Source: Rariglobus sp041662485 (GTDB lineage: Bacteria > Verrucomicrobiota > Verrucomicrobiia > Opitutales > Opitutaceae). From it: DNA of 64,000 bases. Positions 8,489 through 16,646 of this stretch are shown here, piece after piece. The stretch is from positions 1-64,000 of the forward strand of contig JBAZSJ010000007.1 of NCBI GenBank assembly GCA_041662485.1. Reading direction: 5' to 3'. A program made the translations under genes and the position numbers. Position 1 is the first letter of the stretch; each line of letters begins with the position of its first letter. The notes beneath the pieces are model-generated. The model saw nothing but the letters and a program-made list of their open reading frames with translations. It did no database searches and had not been told where the DNA came from.

Positions 8489-8691
8489 TGCCGGACTTTT
8501 TGCTGCAACTCCTCTCGACTCACCGGATGCGCACCCTCGCGCTCAAGCGAACGAATGCCTTCGTCCACCGCAGCCAGCAACTCGGGCGACTCGTCGGACT
8601 CCAAACGATCGCTCAGCCAGCGGGCGATTTCACAACGGTCGGCCAGACTGAGTTTCTCGATGGCGACTTCGATCTCGGTCACGGTGCTCAT
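8467..8691 (-). CDS. Antitoxin of the addiction-module family (module C)
   Basis: A 74-aa protein (MSTVTEIEVAIEKLSLADRC...) that is paralogous to antitoxin B. The ATG at 8691 follows the conserved leader by six bases. The long frame that continues upstream to 9567 is the antisense shadow of the SDR gene and is not used. It is the first gene of a two-gene operon with toxin C. Confidence 0.75.
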   Translation of the reverse strand: MSTVTEIEVAIEKLSLADRCEIARWLSDRLESDESPELLAAVDEGIRSLEREGAHPVSREELQQKVRQWSGVSR

Positions 8692-8697
8692 GTCGGT

Positions 8698-8742
8698 AAC
8701 GTTGCCAGTTTCATGCCACCGGGCAAGTCCGGCGTGGGGTTC
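8698..8742 (-). promoter_or_regulatory. Conserved 45-bp leader upstream of antitoxin C
   Basis: 43 of 45 bases match leaders A and B. When read in frame with the antitoxin, one of the two changes is silent (ACC to ACT) and the other changes Gly to Ala. It starts 11 bases after the stop of the SDR gene. Confidence 0.7.
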
Positions 8743-8753
8743 GGACCGTGGAC

Positions 8754-9542
8754 TTAAAACACGCTGCGGACTGCGCCGCCGTCGACGCGGAGGGCGGCGC
8801 CGTTGGTGGCCGAGGCTCGGGCGCTGCTCACGTAGGCCACGAGGTCGGCGATCTCCGCGGGGTTGATCAGGCGTTCGATGAGCGAGGTCGGGCGGTTTTG
8901 CTGCATGAACTTGCGCTGCGCTTCGGCGGGCGTGAGGTCGGGAAAAATTTCGCCGATGAATTTCTCGACGCCTTCGGTGAGCGTCGGCCCCGGGAGCACG
9001 GCGTTGACGGTGACGGCGGTGCCTTTGGTGAGTTCGGCGAGGCTGCGCGCGATGGAGAGCTGCATGGTCTTCGTCGCCGCGTAGTGGGCCATCTCGGGCG
9101 ACGGGCTGATCGCGGATTCGCTGGAGACAAAGATCACGCGGCCGGTTTTCTTGGCGAGCATGCCCTTGAGGTAATGCCGCGCGAGGCGCACCCCGCTCAT
9201 GATGTTGACCTCGAACAGACGCTGCCAGTCGGCGTCGGTCTCGTCGAAGAAGCCGACGGCTTCGTAGATGCCGAGGTTGTTGATGAGGATGTCCACCTCG
9301 GGGAATTCGCGGAGGGAGGTTTCGACGCCGGCGGCGGTGCCGTTGTCGGAGGCGAGTGCTTTGAGTTTTGCGCCGGGCACGCTGGCGAGGATGTCGGCGA
9401 TGGCGGCTTCGACGGAGGCGGCGGTGCGTCCGTTGACGATGACGGTGGCGCCTTCGCGGGCAAGGGTGCGGGAGATTTCGCGGCCGATGCCACCGGTGGA
9501 GGCGGTGACGAGGGCGAGTTTGTTGTCCAGTTGGAGGTTCAT
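8754..9542 (-). CDS. Short-chain dehydrogenase/reductase (SDR) family oxidoreductase
   Basis: A 262-aa classical SDR. The nucleotide-binding glycine motif is TASTGGIG near residues 13-20, the NNLG motif follows at about 90, the active-site YAATK lies near 155, and the C-terminal ATNGAALRVDGG block closes the fold. It should catalyse NAD(P)-dependent oxidation or reduction of an unknown alcohol or carbonyl. ATG 9542 fits the family start (MNLQLDNKLALVTAS); the 30 residues upstream do not. Its 3' end is duplicated as a fragment at 8127-8172. Confidence 0.85.
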   Translation of the reverse strand: MNLQLDNKLALVTASTGGIGREISRTLAREGATVIVNGRTAASVEAAIADILASVPGAKLKALASDNGTAAGVETSLREFPEVDILINNLGIYEAVGFFDETDADWQRLFEVNIMSGVRLARHYLKGMLAKKTGRVIFVSSESAISPSPEMAHYAATKTMQLSIARSLAELTKGTAVTVNAVLPGPTLTEGVEKFIGEIFPDLTPAEAQRKFMQQNRPTSLIERLINPAEIADLVAYVSSARASATNGAALRVDGGAVRSVF

Positions 9543-9715
9543 GCGGGCAGATTTGCCCAAGTCGCATGCGTTCTCAACCGGCGCTGCCATTTCCTGCCCC
9601 GAGGCGAGTTGCCCGGCGGGGCAAAAAATCAACGGACAGCGGCCGGACCCCTTCGGATCGACCTATCACGCTGTGGAACTCGGAAGCCGATCTCGGGCCG
9701 GCGTCCTGAAGAGCG

Positions 9716-10645
9716 TTATTTCTCCAAGCTCCTACGGATCAACTGCAGTTCCTGCCGGCGTTTCGCATCGGTCGCGGGATAGGACATTTTCAGACCCTTG
9801 AAGACATCCAGGATGATCTCGGAGATGATCAACCGGGCGTTCTTCTTGTCGTCCGCAGGCACGACATGCCACGGGGCTTCCTTCGTGCTCGTGGCTCCGA
9901 TACAGGCTTCATAGGCCTCCATATAATCGTCCCAGAACTTGCGCTCCTCCACGTCGGCCAGGCTGAACTTCCAGTTCTTGTCCGGATCATCGATGCGCTC
10001 CAAGAAGCGTTTCCGCTGCTCCTCCTTCGAGAGATGGAGGAAGAACTTGATGATCCGCGTGCCGTTGCAGTGAAGGTGCTTTTCCAAATCCACGATGGAG
10101 CGATACCGCTCCGTCCAGATCGTCTTCGATGAGGTCAAGGGATCGGGAAGCCTTTCGTTCTGCAGGATCTCCGGGTGAACCCGGGCGATGAGCACTTCCT
10201 CGTAGTAGGAACGGTTGAAAATGCCGATGCGGCCGCGCTCCGGCAGCGACAGCGTGGTCCGCCAGAGAAAATCGTGATCCAGTTCGACGGGGCTCGGATG
10301 CTTGAAACTGAACACCTGGCAGCCCTGCGGATTGACGCCCGACATGACATGGCGGATCGCGCCGTCCTTGCCGGCCGCGTCCATCGCCTGAAAAATCAGC
10401 AGCACGGCGTAACGGTTGGACGCATATTGCAGCTGCTGAAGTTCGCTCAACTCCTCCACCTGGCTTTGCAGACGATGGTGATAGGCCTTCTTCGAATCAT
10501 AGACCGGCTTCACCTCGGTGGGCCACTTTTTCAAATCCACCTTTTTGCCCGGTGGCACGCGGAAATCGTCAGGGTTTATTTTCATGTCAGGGTGTGTTTT
10601 CTGAATAAACTGGACCAGCGGGAGCGAGAAAGCGAACTCGGCCAT
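9716..10645 (-). CDS. PPK2-family polyphosphate kinase / polyphosphate:nucleotide phosphotransferase
   Basis: A 309-aa single-domain PPK2 protein that should transfer phosphate between polyphosphate and a nucleoside mono- or diphosphate. The Walker A-like loop is FQAMDAAGKDG (near residue 85), followed by GVNPQGCQVFSFK, the RIGIFNRSYYEEVL block around 140, and the lid-region lysine/arginine-rich segment EEQRKRFLERIDDPDKNWKF. Length and motifs fit the short PPK2 subfamily. The direction of reaction and preferred nucleotide cannot be deduced. The start could be 10645 or the internal ATG at about 10585. It diverges from the defence-like gene at 10771, with a 125-bp shared promoter region. Confidence 0.88.
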   Translation of the reverse strand: MAEFAFSLPLVQFIQKTHPDMKINPDDFRVPPGKKVDLKKWPTEVKPVYDSKKAYHHRLQSQVEELSELQQLQYASNRYAVLLIFQAMDAAGKDGAIRHVMSGVNPQGCQVFSFKHPSPVELDHDFLWRTTLSLPERGRIGIFNRSYYEEVLIARVHPEILQNERLPDPLTSSKTIWTERYRSIVDLEKHLHCNGTRIIKFFLHLSKEEQRKRFLERIDDPDKNWKFSLADVEERKFWDDYMEAYEACIGATSTKEAPWHVVPADDKKNARLIISEIILDVFKGLKMSYPATDAKRRQELQLIRRSLEK

Positions 10646-10770
10646 GGTCCTCGGGGTTCAGGCAAAGTGTCGGGCCTCAAATCTAGCATCTAGCGGCCCC
10701 GTCGGCTGGACCGCGTTGATGGAAAGGCCGTTGAAAACCTCCACCGGCTGCCGTTTGCTAAGCGACTCGC

Positions 10771-13062
10771 ATGACCGCCTACGATTTCAATCGGCTGAAC
10801 GACAAAGAATTTGAGGCGCTGGCGGTGCGCATCGTTCAGGAGCTTGTCGGCAAACGTGTCGAACGTTTCAAGCCAGGCAAAGATTCGGGGGTCGACGGAA
10901 GGTTTTTTGTCCTCGGCGCGTCGGAGGGAATTGTCCAAGCGAAGCATTGGGAACGCTCTGGCTTGGCTCCGCTCCTCACCTATCTCGATAAAACCGAGTC
11001 ACCGAAGGTCACCAAGCTGAAGCCAGCTCGGTATTTTTTGGTGACGTCGGTGCCGCTGTCGCGAGCTAACAAGCAAACGATAAAGGATATCTTTGCGCCG
11101 TTCCTTCTGACGGAAGCCGACATCCTGGGGCACGAAGACATTCAGGATTTTCTGCGGGATCATCCCGCTGTCGTGCAGCAGCAATACAAGCTGTGGCTCG
11201 CCAGTTCGGAAGTCCTGCGCCTCATCTTCAACGCGCCAATCATCGGTCGCAGCTCTTTCAAACTGGATGAAGTGACGGCGTTTGCACCGAAATACGTGCC
11301 GACACGCTGTCATCAGGAAGCGATGACCCGGCTCAACTCTGCCGGATCGATAATCATCATCGGCGAACCGGGCATCGGCAAATCGACCCTAGCCGAGCAG
11401 CTCGTCCTCCAGTTTGCGCTCGACGGGTTTGAACTCTGCTTCGTCGAAAACGATGTAACGGAAGCCGAGGCGGCATGGGTCAACGACCGCAAGCAGGTGT
11501 TCTACTTCGACGATTTTCTGGGCCGGAATTACCTTGAAGCCATCGACCGCAACCACGATTCCCAAGTCCTCGCCTTCATGCGCCGCGTCGGAAAGGACAA
11601 ATTGAAGCGGTTTATCCTCACCTCGCGCACGACCATCATGCAGCAAGGTAAGCGGCTGTCAGAGCTATTCCGCGCGGGTAACATCGACCAGCGGGAATAC
11701 GAGGTGAAGGTCACGGACCTTTCACCGCTCGAGAAAGCATGGATTCTCTACAATCATATCTGGTTCGGCAATCTCGACGCGGCATTCGTCGAGCAGCTCT
11801 ACATCGACAAGCGATACAAAGCCGTCATTGCCCACCGAAATTTCAATCCGCGTTTGATCGCATTCGTCACTGACAGCCACAAAATCGCAGGGGTCGCACA
11901 CGAGAAATACTGGGACTATGTCCTCGCAACTCTTGAGAATCCGCAGGACATCTGGCGCGGTGTCTTTGAAAACCAGCTCGATCAAATGGGCCGTCTGCTT
12001 GTCGCCTTGGTAGTGTTTCACGGCGGGCAGATCTCCGAGCGAGAACTGCGCGCTTGCAGCGAGCGCGCCCGGCTGGACCAGGTTCCGGTGCCGGCGGCCA
12101 GCGAATGGAGTCTCGCATTCGAGCGCAGCTATCAGATGAGTGTCGGTGCGGTCATTAACCGCAATTTGGATCGCCATGGCAGCGAGGCCCGGGTCAGTTT
12201 GTTCAATCCATCGGTCGGCGACTTCGTGCTCCGACGATTTAGCGGCGATACAGCGAGCCTCGAGAGCTTTTTCTCATTTCTTTGTGACCACCGCTCGCTA
12301 GCGCATTTCCAAGCCCTGCGGAAGAGCGGGATCGTGGACGAGAGCGTCTTTCTCTCTGTGTTCCACAAGCTGGCGGCGCGCTTCTGGCGCGAGCCGCTGC
12401 TCACACCCGAGTTCTCCTCAGACCTTGCCTCATTCATCACCAACAACGAGGGACTTAGGTCGATGCTTCGACCTGAGTTGGCGGCGTTGAGTGCACAGTT
12501 CTTTGTGATCGCCGACGCCAGCACGCGTCCAGAGGCACTTTCGGACTTAGCCGTTTTCACCGTGGAAGAAGGACTGATCCCGGCCGACGACGAGCGCTGG
12601 CTCGACTTCGTGCACATGGTGATTGAGCAAACCACCGATGACAGCGAACTGATCGAACTTTCCAATCTCGTGAATGCACTGGAAGAGCCCGTCCTCTCCA
12701 GCGCGTCAACCGAGTTGGCAGAGCACGTCATCTCTTGTTGGAAAGAAAAGATCTCGGAGGAGGTCGGAGAGAACGGCGTCGCCGCAGACTACACGGATGA
12801 CGATGACGATTCGGATAACTCCTATGACAAAGCGAAGGAGGAACTCACGAACTTCGTGAGTAACGCGCTGGGTGAATACGCGATCACTTTCGACTGCGCA
12901 GACATCGACGCGATCGTAGATGAGTTCGACCTGCGCGATCACCTTCGAAACAACCGTAGGACCTACCGCGAATACGAAGGGGGCGGCGGAGGCTATTCCA
13001 GCGGCGGCATCAGTGGCTCGGAGCAGGATCAGATCGACGATCTTTTTCAACGTGACCGATAA
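10771..13062 (+). CDS. Predicted defence protein: Mrr-like nuclease domain fused to an nSTAND3-type NTPase
   Basis: A 763-aa protein. Residues ~1-100 look like a restriction endonuclease (Mrr/PD-(D/E)xK) domain: GKDSGVDGRF with candidate Asp42, then IVQAKHW with Gln56-x-Lys58. A P-loop GEPGIGKST lies at 198-206 and a Walker B VFYFDDF at 243-249, followed by a sensor-like SRTT and a long helical region. This order matches nuclease-nSTAND3 proteins known from computational surveys of bacterial conflict systems, where the STAND part senses and the nuclease acts. The C-terminal part is acidic (DYTDDDDDSDNSYD) and ends in a glycine-rich stretch. The gene is visibly less GC-rich than its neighbours, suggesting transfer. 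It appears self-contained, with no methylase nearby. Confidence 0.72.
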   Translation: MTAYDFNRLNDKEFEALAVRIVQELVGKRVERFKPGKDSGVDGRFFVLGASEGIVQAKHWERSGLAPLLTYLDKTESPKVTKLKPARYFLVTSVPLSRANKQTIKDIFAPFLLTEADILGHEDIQDFLRDHPAVVQQQYKLWLASSEVLRLIFNAPIIGRSSFKLDEVTAFAPKYVPTRCHQEAMTRLNSAGSIIIIGEPGIGKSTLAEQLVLQFALDGFELCFVENDVTEAEAAWVNDRKQVFYFDDFLGRNYLEAIDRNHDSQVLAFMRRVGKDKLKRFILTSRTTIMQQGKRLSELFRAGNIDQREYEVKVTDLSPLEKAWILYNHIWFGNLDAAFVEQLYIDKRYKAVIAHRNFNPRLIAFVTDSHKIAGVAHEKYWDYVLATLENPQDIWRGVFENQLDQMGRLLVALVVFHGGQISERELRACSERARLDQVPVPAASEWSLAFERSYQMSVGAVINRNLDRHGSEARVSLFNPSVGDFVLRRFSGDTASLESFFSFLCDHRSLAHFQALRKSGIVDESVFLSVFHKLAARFWREPLLTPEFSSDLASFITNNEGLRSMLRPELAALSAQFFVIADASTRPEALSDLAVFTVEEGLIPADDERWLDFVHMVIEQTTDDSELIELSNLVNALEEPVLSSASTELAEHVISCWKEKISEEVGENGVAADYTDDDDDSDNSYDKAKEELTNFVSNALGEYAITFDCADIDAIVDEFDLRDHLRNNRRTYREYEGGGGGYSSGGISGSEQDQIDDLFQRDR

Positions 13063-13086
13063 TCACCGCATAATGTGCGGTGATTA
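13060..13086. terminator. Hairpin overlapping the stop codon of the defence gene
   Basis: Perfect 11-bp arms, TAATCACCGCA and TGCGGTGATTA, with a 5-base loop; the first three bases of the left arm are the stop codon TAA. No T-run follows, so it is a weak intrinsic terminator candidate or an mRNA 3'-end hairpin. Confidence 0.55.
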
Positions 13087-13239
13087 GGGCGTTTATTCGC
13101 CGCATCGAGGCAGTATTTAACGCACAAAATATTGGATGTTAATATAATGGGCTGTATCGGGATATTTTTCGGATTGGTCACAGAGCCGGGCCGGAGTTCC
13201 GATCCGAGTGCACAGAGTCCGGAATTTCCGGAGGGCCTA

Positions 13240-13290
13240 AACGGAGCGGATCCGCAACGTGCGGCTCGACCTCCGCGTCCGTCCGGCTGG
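13240..13290. repeat. Dispersed repeat R3, copy 3
   Basis: A diverged copy with GGATCCGCAACGTGCGGC and the CTCCGCGTCCGTCCGGCTGG tail shared with 7972-8025. It precedes the frameshifted kinase gene. Confidence 0.55.
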
Positions 13291-13340
13291 TTGAAAAAAC
13301 TCTCGCGAAATGGGCAGTCGTCGCCAGCCTTTCCTTGATC

Positions 13341-14047
13341 ATGAAGGTGATGTTCCCAACAGAAAAAACGACATGGCCGACTCTACAGGGACGCTTAACG
13401 CATGCGCTCACTTCACGCGTAGAGGCCGTGCGCCAGCTCCAGACCACGATGCAAATCACGCCGCTCGCGAAAGCCGTGTTGTCGCGGAACAAAGACGGCT
13501 CATCCAGTGGGCGGAAGAAAACGACCGGCTAAAAACCCGCCATCGTTCGCTTCCGGAGTTTGCACGAGGCGGTGAGCATCTTGTTTTTTACCGCCAGTCG
13601 AATCAGCGGTATTACAAGGCTACCTTGGCCGAACGACAGAAAGGCTACGGAATCGCTCTGGGTTCCTTCAGCCGTGGAGCGACACCGTCGGAGTATCTGG
13701 ACAGACAGGCTCTCCATAATCGCATTTTCGAGGACGACATCAGACTCGAATACGTTTTGGAAAACAGAGGATTCCCTGTCATTGTTATCTCACAACCCGG
13801 CGTTAAAGGTTCGTCGCCGACACAAGCAGCCATAGACGCGATGATGCTCGCCAAGGATTTCGAGGCCATTGCTCCGGGCGCCTACTACGATTGCGAAGAG
13901 GGATTGCTGATCTTCGATCTTTTTCCTCGAAATGCGATTTTGACCGAAGATGGCGACGTGTTTCCGATTGATCCGGTGATTCAGCGTATTGATGCCGATT
14001 TTGCGGAGTTCTTACGGGCGCAACCCCACACCATTAATTTAATCTGA
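13341..14047 (+). pseudogene. Polyvalent-type protein kinase homologue with a -1 frameshift
   Basis: The C-terminal ~190 residues resemble the kinase fold found in phage polyvalent proteins: GGEHLVFYRQ, PSEYLDRQALHNRIFEDDIR, VIVISQPGVKG and the closing EEGLLIFDLFPRNAILTEDG-x-FPID block. The matching N-terminus (TWPTLQGRLTHALTSRVEAV then MQITPLAKAVLSRN) is in another frame starting at ATG 13341. The frames join at AACAAAGACGG near 13488-13498, where one missing A would restore ...VLSRNKRRLIQWAEEN. It is either a broken gene, a sequencing error, or a programmed -1 shift. Role unknown; its position next to the nuclease-NTPase gene fits an accessory or phage-derived island. Codon and base use are less GC-rich than in the flanking operons. 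Confidence 0.6.
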
Positions 14048-14048
14048 C

Positions 14049-14098
14049 GCCGAGCACCAGCGAGCCGACGAACCACTCGCTGGCGCTCGCGGCCACAT
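14049..14098. repeat. Palindromic dispersed repeat R4, copy 1
   Basis: Contains CGAGCACCAGCGAGCCGACG then CTCGCTGGCGCTCGCGGCCA. A copy three bases longer lies at 21410-21462. The two halves can pair (CAGCGAG with CTCGCTG). Confidence 0.7.
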
Positions 14099-14131
14099 CC
14101 AAGCCGAAGCTTACTTCGGGGTTCAGGACAC

Positions 14132-14170
14132 AAAAAAGCCGCACACCCTTTCGGATGCGCGGCTTTGGTT
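14132..14170 (-). terminator. Rho-independent terminator at the end of the aldolase operon
   Basis: The arms AAAGCCGC (14135-14142) and GCGGCTTT (14159-14166) enclose a further imperfect stem with a TTTCGG loop. On the minus strand the hairpin runs into TTTTTT (from 14137-14132), so it mainly ends the leftward 14313-16505 gene. On the plus strand the tail GGTTTTCC is weaker, so it may be bidirectional and also stop the kinase gene. Confidence 0.75.
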
Positions 14171-14250
14171 TTCCTCACCTGCGCTGTGATCGAAGCAGCA
14201 CAGGAAAATTGGCGACGGGTATTGACGAGCGACGCCCCGACCACGGAGCG

Positions 14251-14308
14251 GCCTGACGCGAGGTCAGGCCCTACGTCCGAAAAGGCGCGCCGCAAGCGGC
14301 GGCCCTAC
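14251..14308. repeat. Two tandem REP-like palindromes ending in CTAC
   Basis: GCCTGACGCGAGGTCAGGC followed by CCTAC (to 14274), then GCCGCAAGCGGC followed by GGCCCTAC (14289-14308). Both point the same way and lack an opposing partner. They are of the same general design as the paired elements at 16559, 22469, 32964, 35764, 36516 and 41307. Confidence 0.65.
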
Positions 14309-14312
14309 AAGA

Positions 14313-16505
14313 TTAGCGGAGGAAGGCTTCGTGGAGGCCGCCGTCCACGGTGATGACTTGACCCGTGGTTTTGCTGAGGCGCTTCGTGACGAGGAGGAAA
14401 TACGCCTCGGCTTGGTCGGCCGGGGTGATCGGGCTCTTCGTCAGGGTGCGGTCGGCGTAGAACTGGGCCAGCTTGGTCACGAGGCTGTCGGTCGCTTCGT
14501 CTTCCGCGTAGGGGATGTTGTATTTCGCCAGCGAGCCGATGACGCGGTCGCGGGGGAACATCGCGGAGCCTTGCACGACGGTCGCGGGGGCGACGCCGTT
14601 GACGCGCACCAGCGGCGAGAGCTCCATGGCGAGTTCGCGCACGAGGTGGTTGGCGGCGGCTTTCGAGGTGTCGTAGGCGAGCGAGCCTTTCTTCGCGACG
14701 GCGGCGTTGGCCGAGGTCGTGAGGACGAGGTTGCCGCGCAGGCCTTGGTCTTTCCAGGTCTTGAAGGCTTCGTCGGCGACGAGGTAGCTGCCGGTGACGT
14801 TGATGTTGAAGGTGAGCGCCCACTTGTCGTCGGGGATGTGGCCGGAGGTGTCCGAGGGCACGAAGATGCCGGCGGTCACGCAGATGCTGTCGAAGCCGCC
14901 GTAGGCGAGCGCAACTTTGTCGAGCATCGCGCGGATGCTGGCGCGGTCGGTGATGTTGGCGGCGAGGCCGAGGGCGGGGCCGCAGGCGGAGAGGCCGGTG
15001 CCGGCGACGCCGATGCCGACGCCGTATTTGGACTCGATTTCCTTGGCGGTGGCTTCGGCGGCGGCGGCGTTGAGGTCAACGCACACGATGTGGGCGCCTT
15101 CCTTGACGAGGCGGTGGGCGGTTTCCTTGCCGATGCCGGAGCCGGCGCCGATGACGACGATGACCTGGCGGGCGAGTTCTTTCTCGGCGGGCATGCGCTT
15201 GAGCTTGGCCTCTTCGAGGAGCCAATACTCGATGTCGAAGGCTTCCTGGAGCGGGAGGGCGACGTAGGTGTCGATGGCCTCGGCGCCGCGCATGACTGCG
15301 ACGGCGCAGTTGTAGAATTCGGCGGTGACGCGGCTCTCGGACTTGTCCTTGCCCCAGGCGATCATGCCGAGGCCGGGGATGAGAACGACGGTGGGGTTCG
15401 GGTCACGCTGGGCGGGCGAGTTGGCGTGTTTGCACTTCGCGTAGTAGGCGGCGTAGTCCTTGCGGTAGGCGTCGAGGCCGGCGGCAAGCTTGGCCTTGAG
15501 GGCGGCGACGTCTTCGGTCTGGGGGTTCCAGTTGACGTAGAGGGGCTTGATCTTGGTGCGGAGGAAGTGGTCGGGGCAGCTGGTGCCGAGTTCGGCGAGG
15601 CGGGCGGCGTCCTTGGAGTTGACGAAGCGGAGGATCTTGGCGTCGTCCTGCACGGTGCCGACGAAGCGTTTTTCCTTGGAGACCTGGCCGCGGAGCCAGG
15701 GGAGGATGGCGGCGAAGGTGGCGTTGCGTTTCTCGGCGTCGAGGGTGGCGTAGAGTTGTCCGCCGAAGGCCGTGGCGTCTCCGCCTTTGGCAGCGTATTT
15801 GGCCTCAATGTAGGCGGCGGCGGTCTCGATGAAGTCGAGGGTGTGCGCGTAGCAGGTCTTCTCGTCGTCGTCCCACGAGATGAAGCCGTGCTGGCCCATC
15901 ATGATGGCTTTGATGGCGGGCTGCTGCTTGGCGATCTCCTGCATGGCGAGGCCGAGTTCGAAGCCGGGGCGCATCCAGGGGACGTAGGCCATCTGGCCGC
16001 CGAAGATTTCCTGGGTGAGTTTCTCGCGGTTGGCCGAGGCGGCGATGGCGATGATCGCGTTCGGGTGCATGTGGTCCACGTGCTTGCCGGGGAGGAAGCT
16101 GTGGAGGGTGGTGTCGATCGAGGAGGCGCGGGGGTTGAGGTTGAAGGTGGCGTGGGAGAACATGCCGACCATGTCGTCCTCGGCCTGCGACTTCAGGCCC
16201 TTGTCGGGGCGGGCGGCGTAGAGTTTCTGGAGGTCGAGGAGCTTCTGCTGGTAAAGGGAGGAGAAGTTTTCGCGGGTGCTGGTGCGGAGGTCGCCGCCGG
16301 AGCCTTTGACCCAGAGGACTTCGGTGGACTGGCCGGAGAGGGGGTCGTTTTCCTGGATCTTGGCGGAGGTATTGCCGCCGCCGGTGTTGGTGATGCGCTG
16401 GTCGCTGCCGAGGAGGTTGGAGCGGTAGATCAGGCGGCCGACGGGATCGAGGTATCCAGCTTTGGCATCATTCCAGAGGAAGTTGACGAATTTGTAGGAG
16501 GACAT
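14313..16505 (-). CDS. Bifunctional rhamnulose-1-phosphate aldolase / short-chain dehydrogenase (RhaEW-like)
   Basis: A 730-aa fusion. Residues ~1-420 are a class II aldolase with the zinc-binding HVDHMHPNAI motif and GQHGFISWDDDEKTCY. Residues ~470-730 are an SDR with VIGAGSGIGKETAHRL, a NVTGSYLVADEA segment, YDTSKAAANHL as active site, and a VDGGLHEAFLR end. Known homologues split L-rhamnulose 1-phosphate to dihydroxyacetone phosphate and L-lactaldehyde and oxidise the lactaldehyde to lactate with NAD. The start is ATG 16505 (MSSYKFVNFLWNDA); upstream codons are non-family. It is last in a two-gene order after the FucA-like gene, with a BIME between them. In this genome it offers a lactaldehyde outlet outside the BMC. 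Confidence 0.88.
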   Translation of the reverse strand: MSSYKFVNFLWNDAKAGYLDPVGRLIYRSNLLGSDQRITNTGGGNTSAKIQENDPLSGQSTEVLWVKGSGGDLRTSTRENFSSLYQQKLLDLQKLYAARPDKGLKSQAEDDMVGMFSHATFNLNPRASSIDTTLHSFLPGKHVDHMHPNAIIAIAASANREKLTQEIFGGQMAYVPWMRPGFELGLAMQEIAKQQPAIKAIMMGQHGFISWDDDEKTCYAHTLDFIETAAAYIEAKYAAKGGDATAFGGQLYATLDAEKRNATFAAILPWLRGQVSKEKRFVGTVQDDAKILRFVNSKDAARLAELGTSCPDHFLRTKIKPLYVNWNPQTEDVAALKAKLAAGLDAYRKDYAAYYAKCKHANSPAQRDPNPTVVLIPGLGMIAWGKDKSESRVTAEFYNCAVAVMRGAEAIDTYVALPLQEAFDIEYWLLEEAKLKRMPAEKELARQVIVVIGAGSGIGKETAHRLVKEGAHIVCVDLNAAAAEATAKEIESKYGVGIGVAGTGLSACGPALGLAANITDRASIRAMLDKVALAYGGFDSICVTAGIFVPSDTSGHIPDDKWALTFNINVTGSYLVADEAFKTWKDQGLRGNLVLTTSANAAVAKKGSLAYDTSKAAANHLVRELAMELSPLVRVNGVAPATVVQGSAMFPRDRVIGSLAKYNIPYAEDEATDSLVTKLAQFYADRTLTKSPITPADQAEAYFLLVTKRLSKTTGQVITVDGGLHEAFLR

Positions 16506-16558
16506 GGTGGGTGGGAAAAGTTTAAGTAGATAGTTTAAGTTGAAGGGGCGGAGGCGGC

Positions 16559-16639
16559 GTAGGGCCTCACCTTGCGTGAGGCCGGTATGGCGGAATTGGG
16601 CCTGAAGTGTTCGCGGCCTCACGCGAGGTGAGGCCCTAC
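16559..16639. repeat. BIME-like pair of GTAG-bracketed palindromes
   Basis: The left element starts GTAGGGCCTCACCTTGCGTG (16559-16583). The right one ends CGCGAGGTGAGGCCCTAC (16615-16639) and is its reverse complement except for one base. Each element is itself a palindrome. They occupy the gap between the two aldolase genes. The GTAG tetranucleotide plus palindrome is the design of REP elements mobilised by RAYT transposases; no RAYT gene is in the window. Confidence 0.8.
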
Positions 16640-16646
16640 ATCGGAA

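Noticed and set aside
4742..8742. Leader repeats as integron attC sites
   Set aside because: The 45-mers lack the paired R/L boxes and the GTTRRRY core and show no strong stem; no integrase is seen.
14331..16529. A 732-codon open frame on the plus strand
   Set aside because: It is the antisense shadow of the RhaEW-like gene; its product is Gly/Val/Glu-rich with no domain, as expected from high-GC antisense frames.
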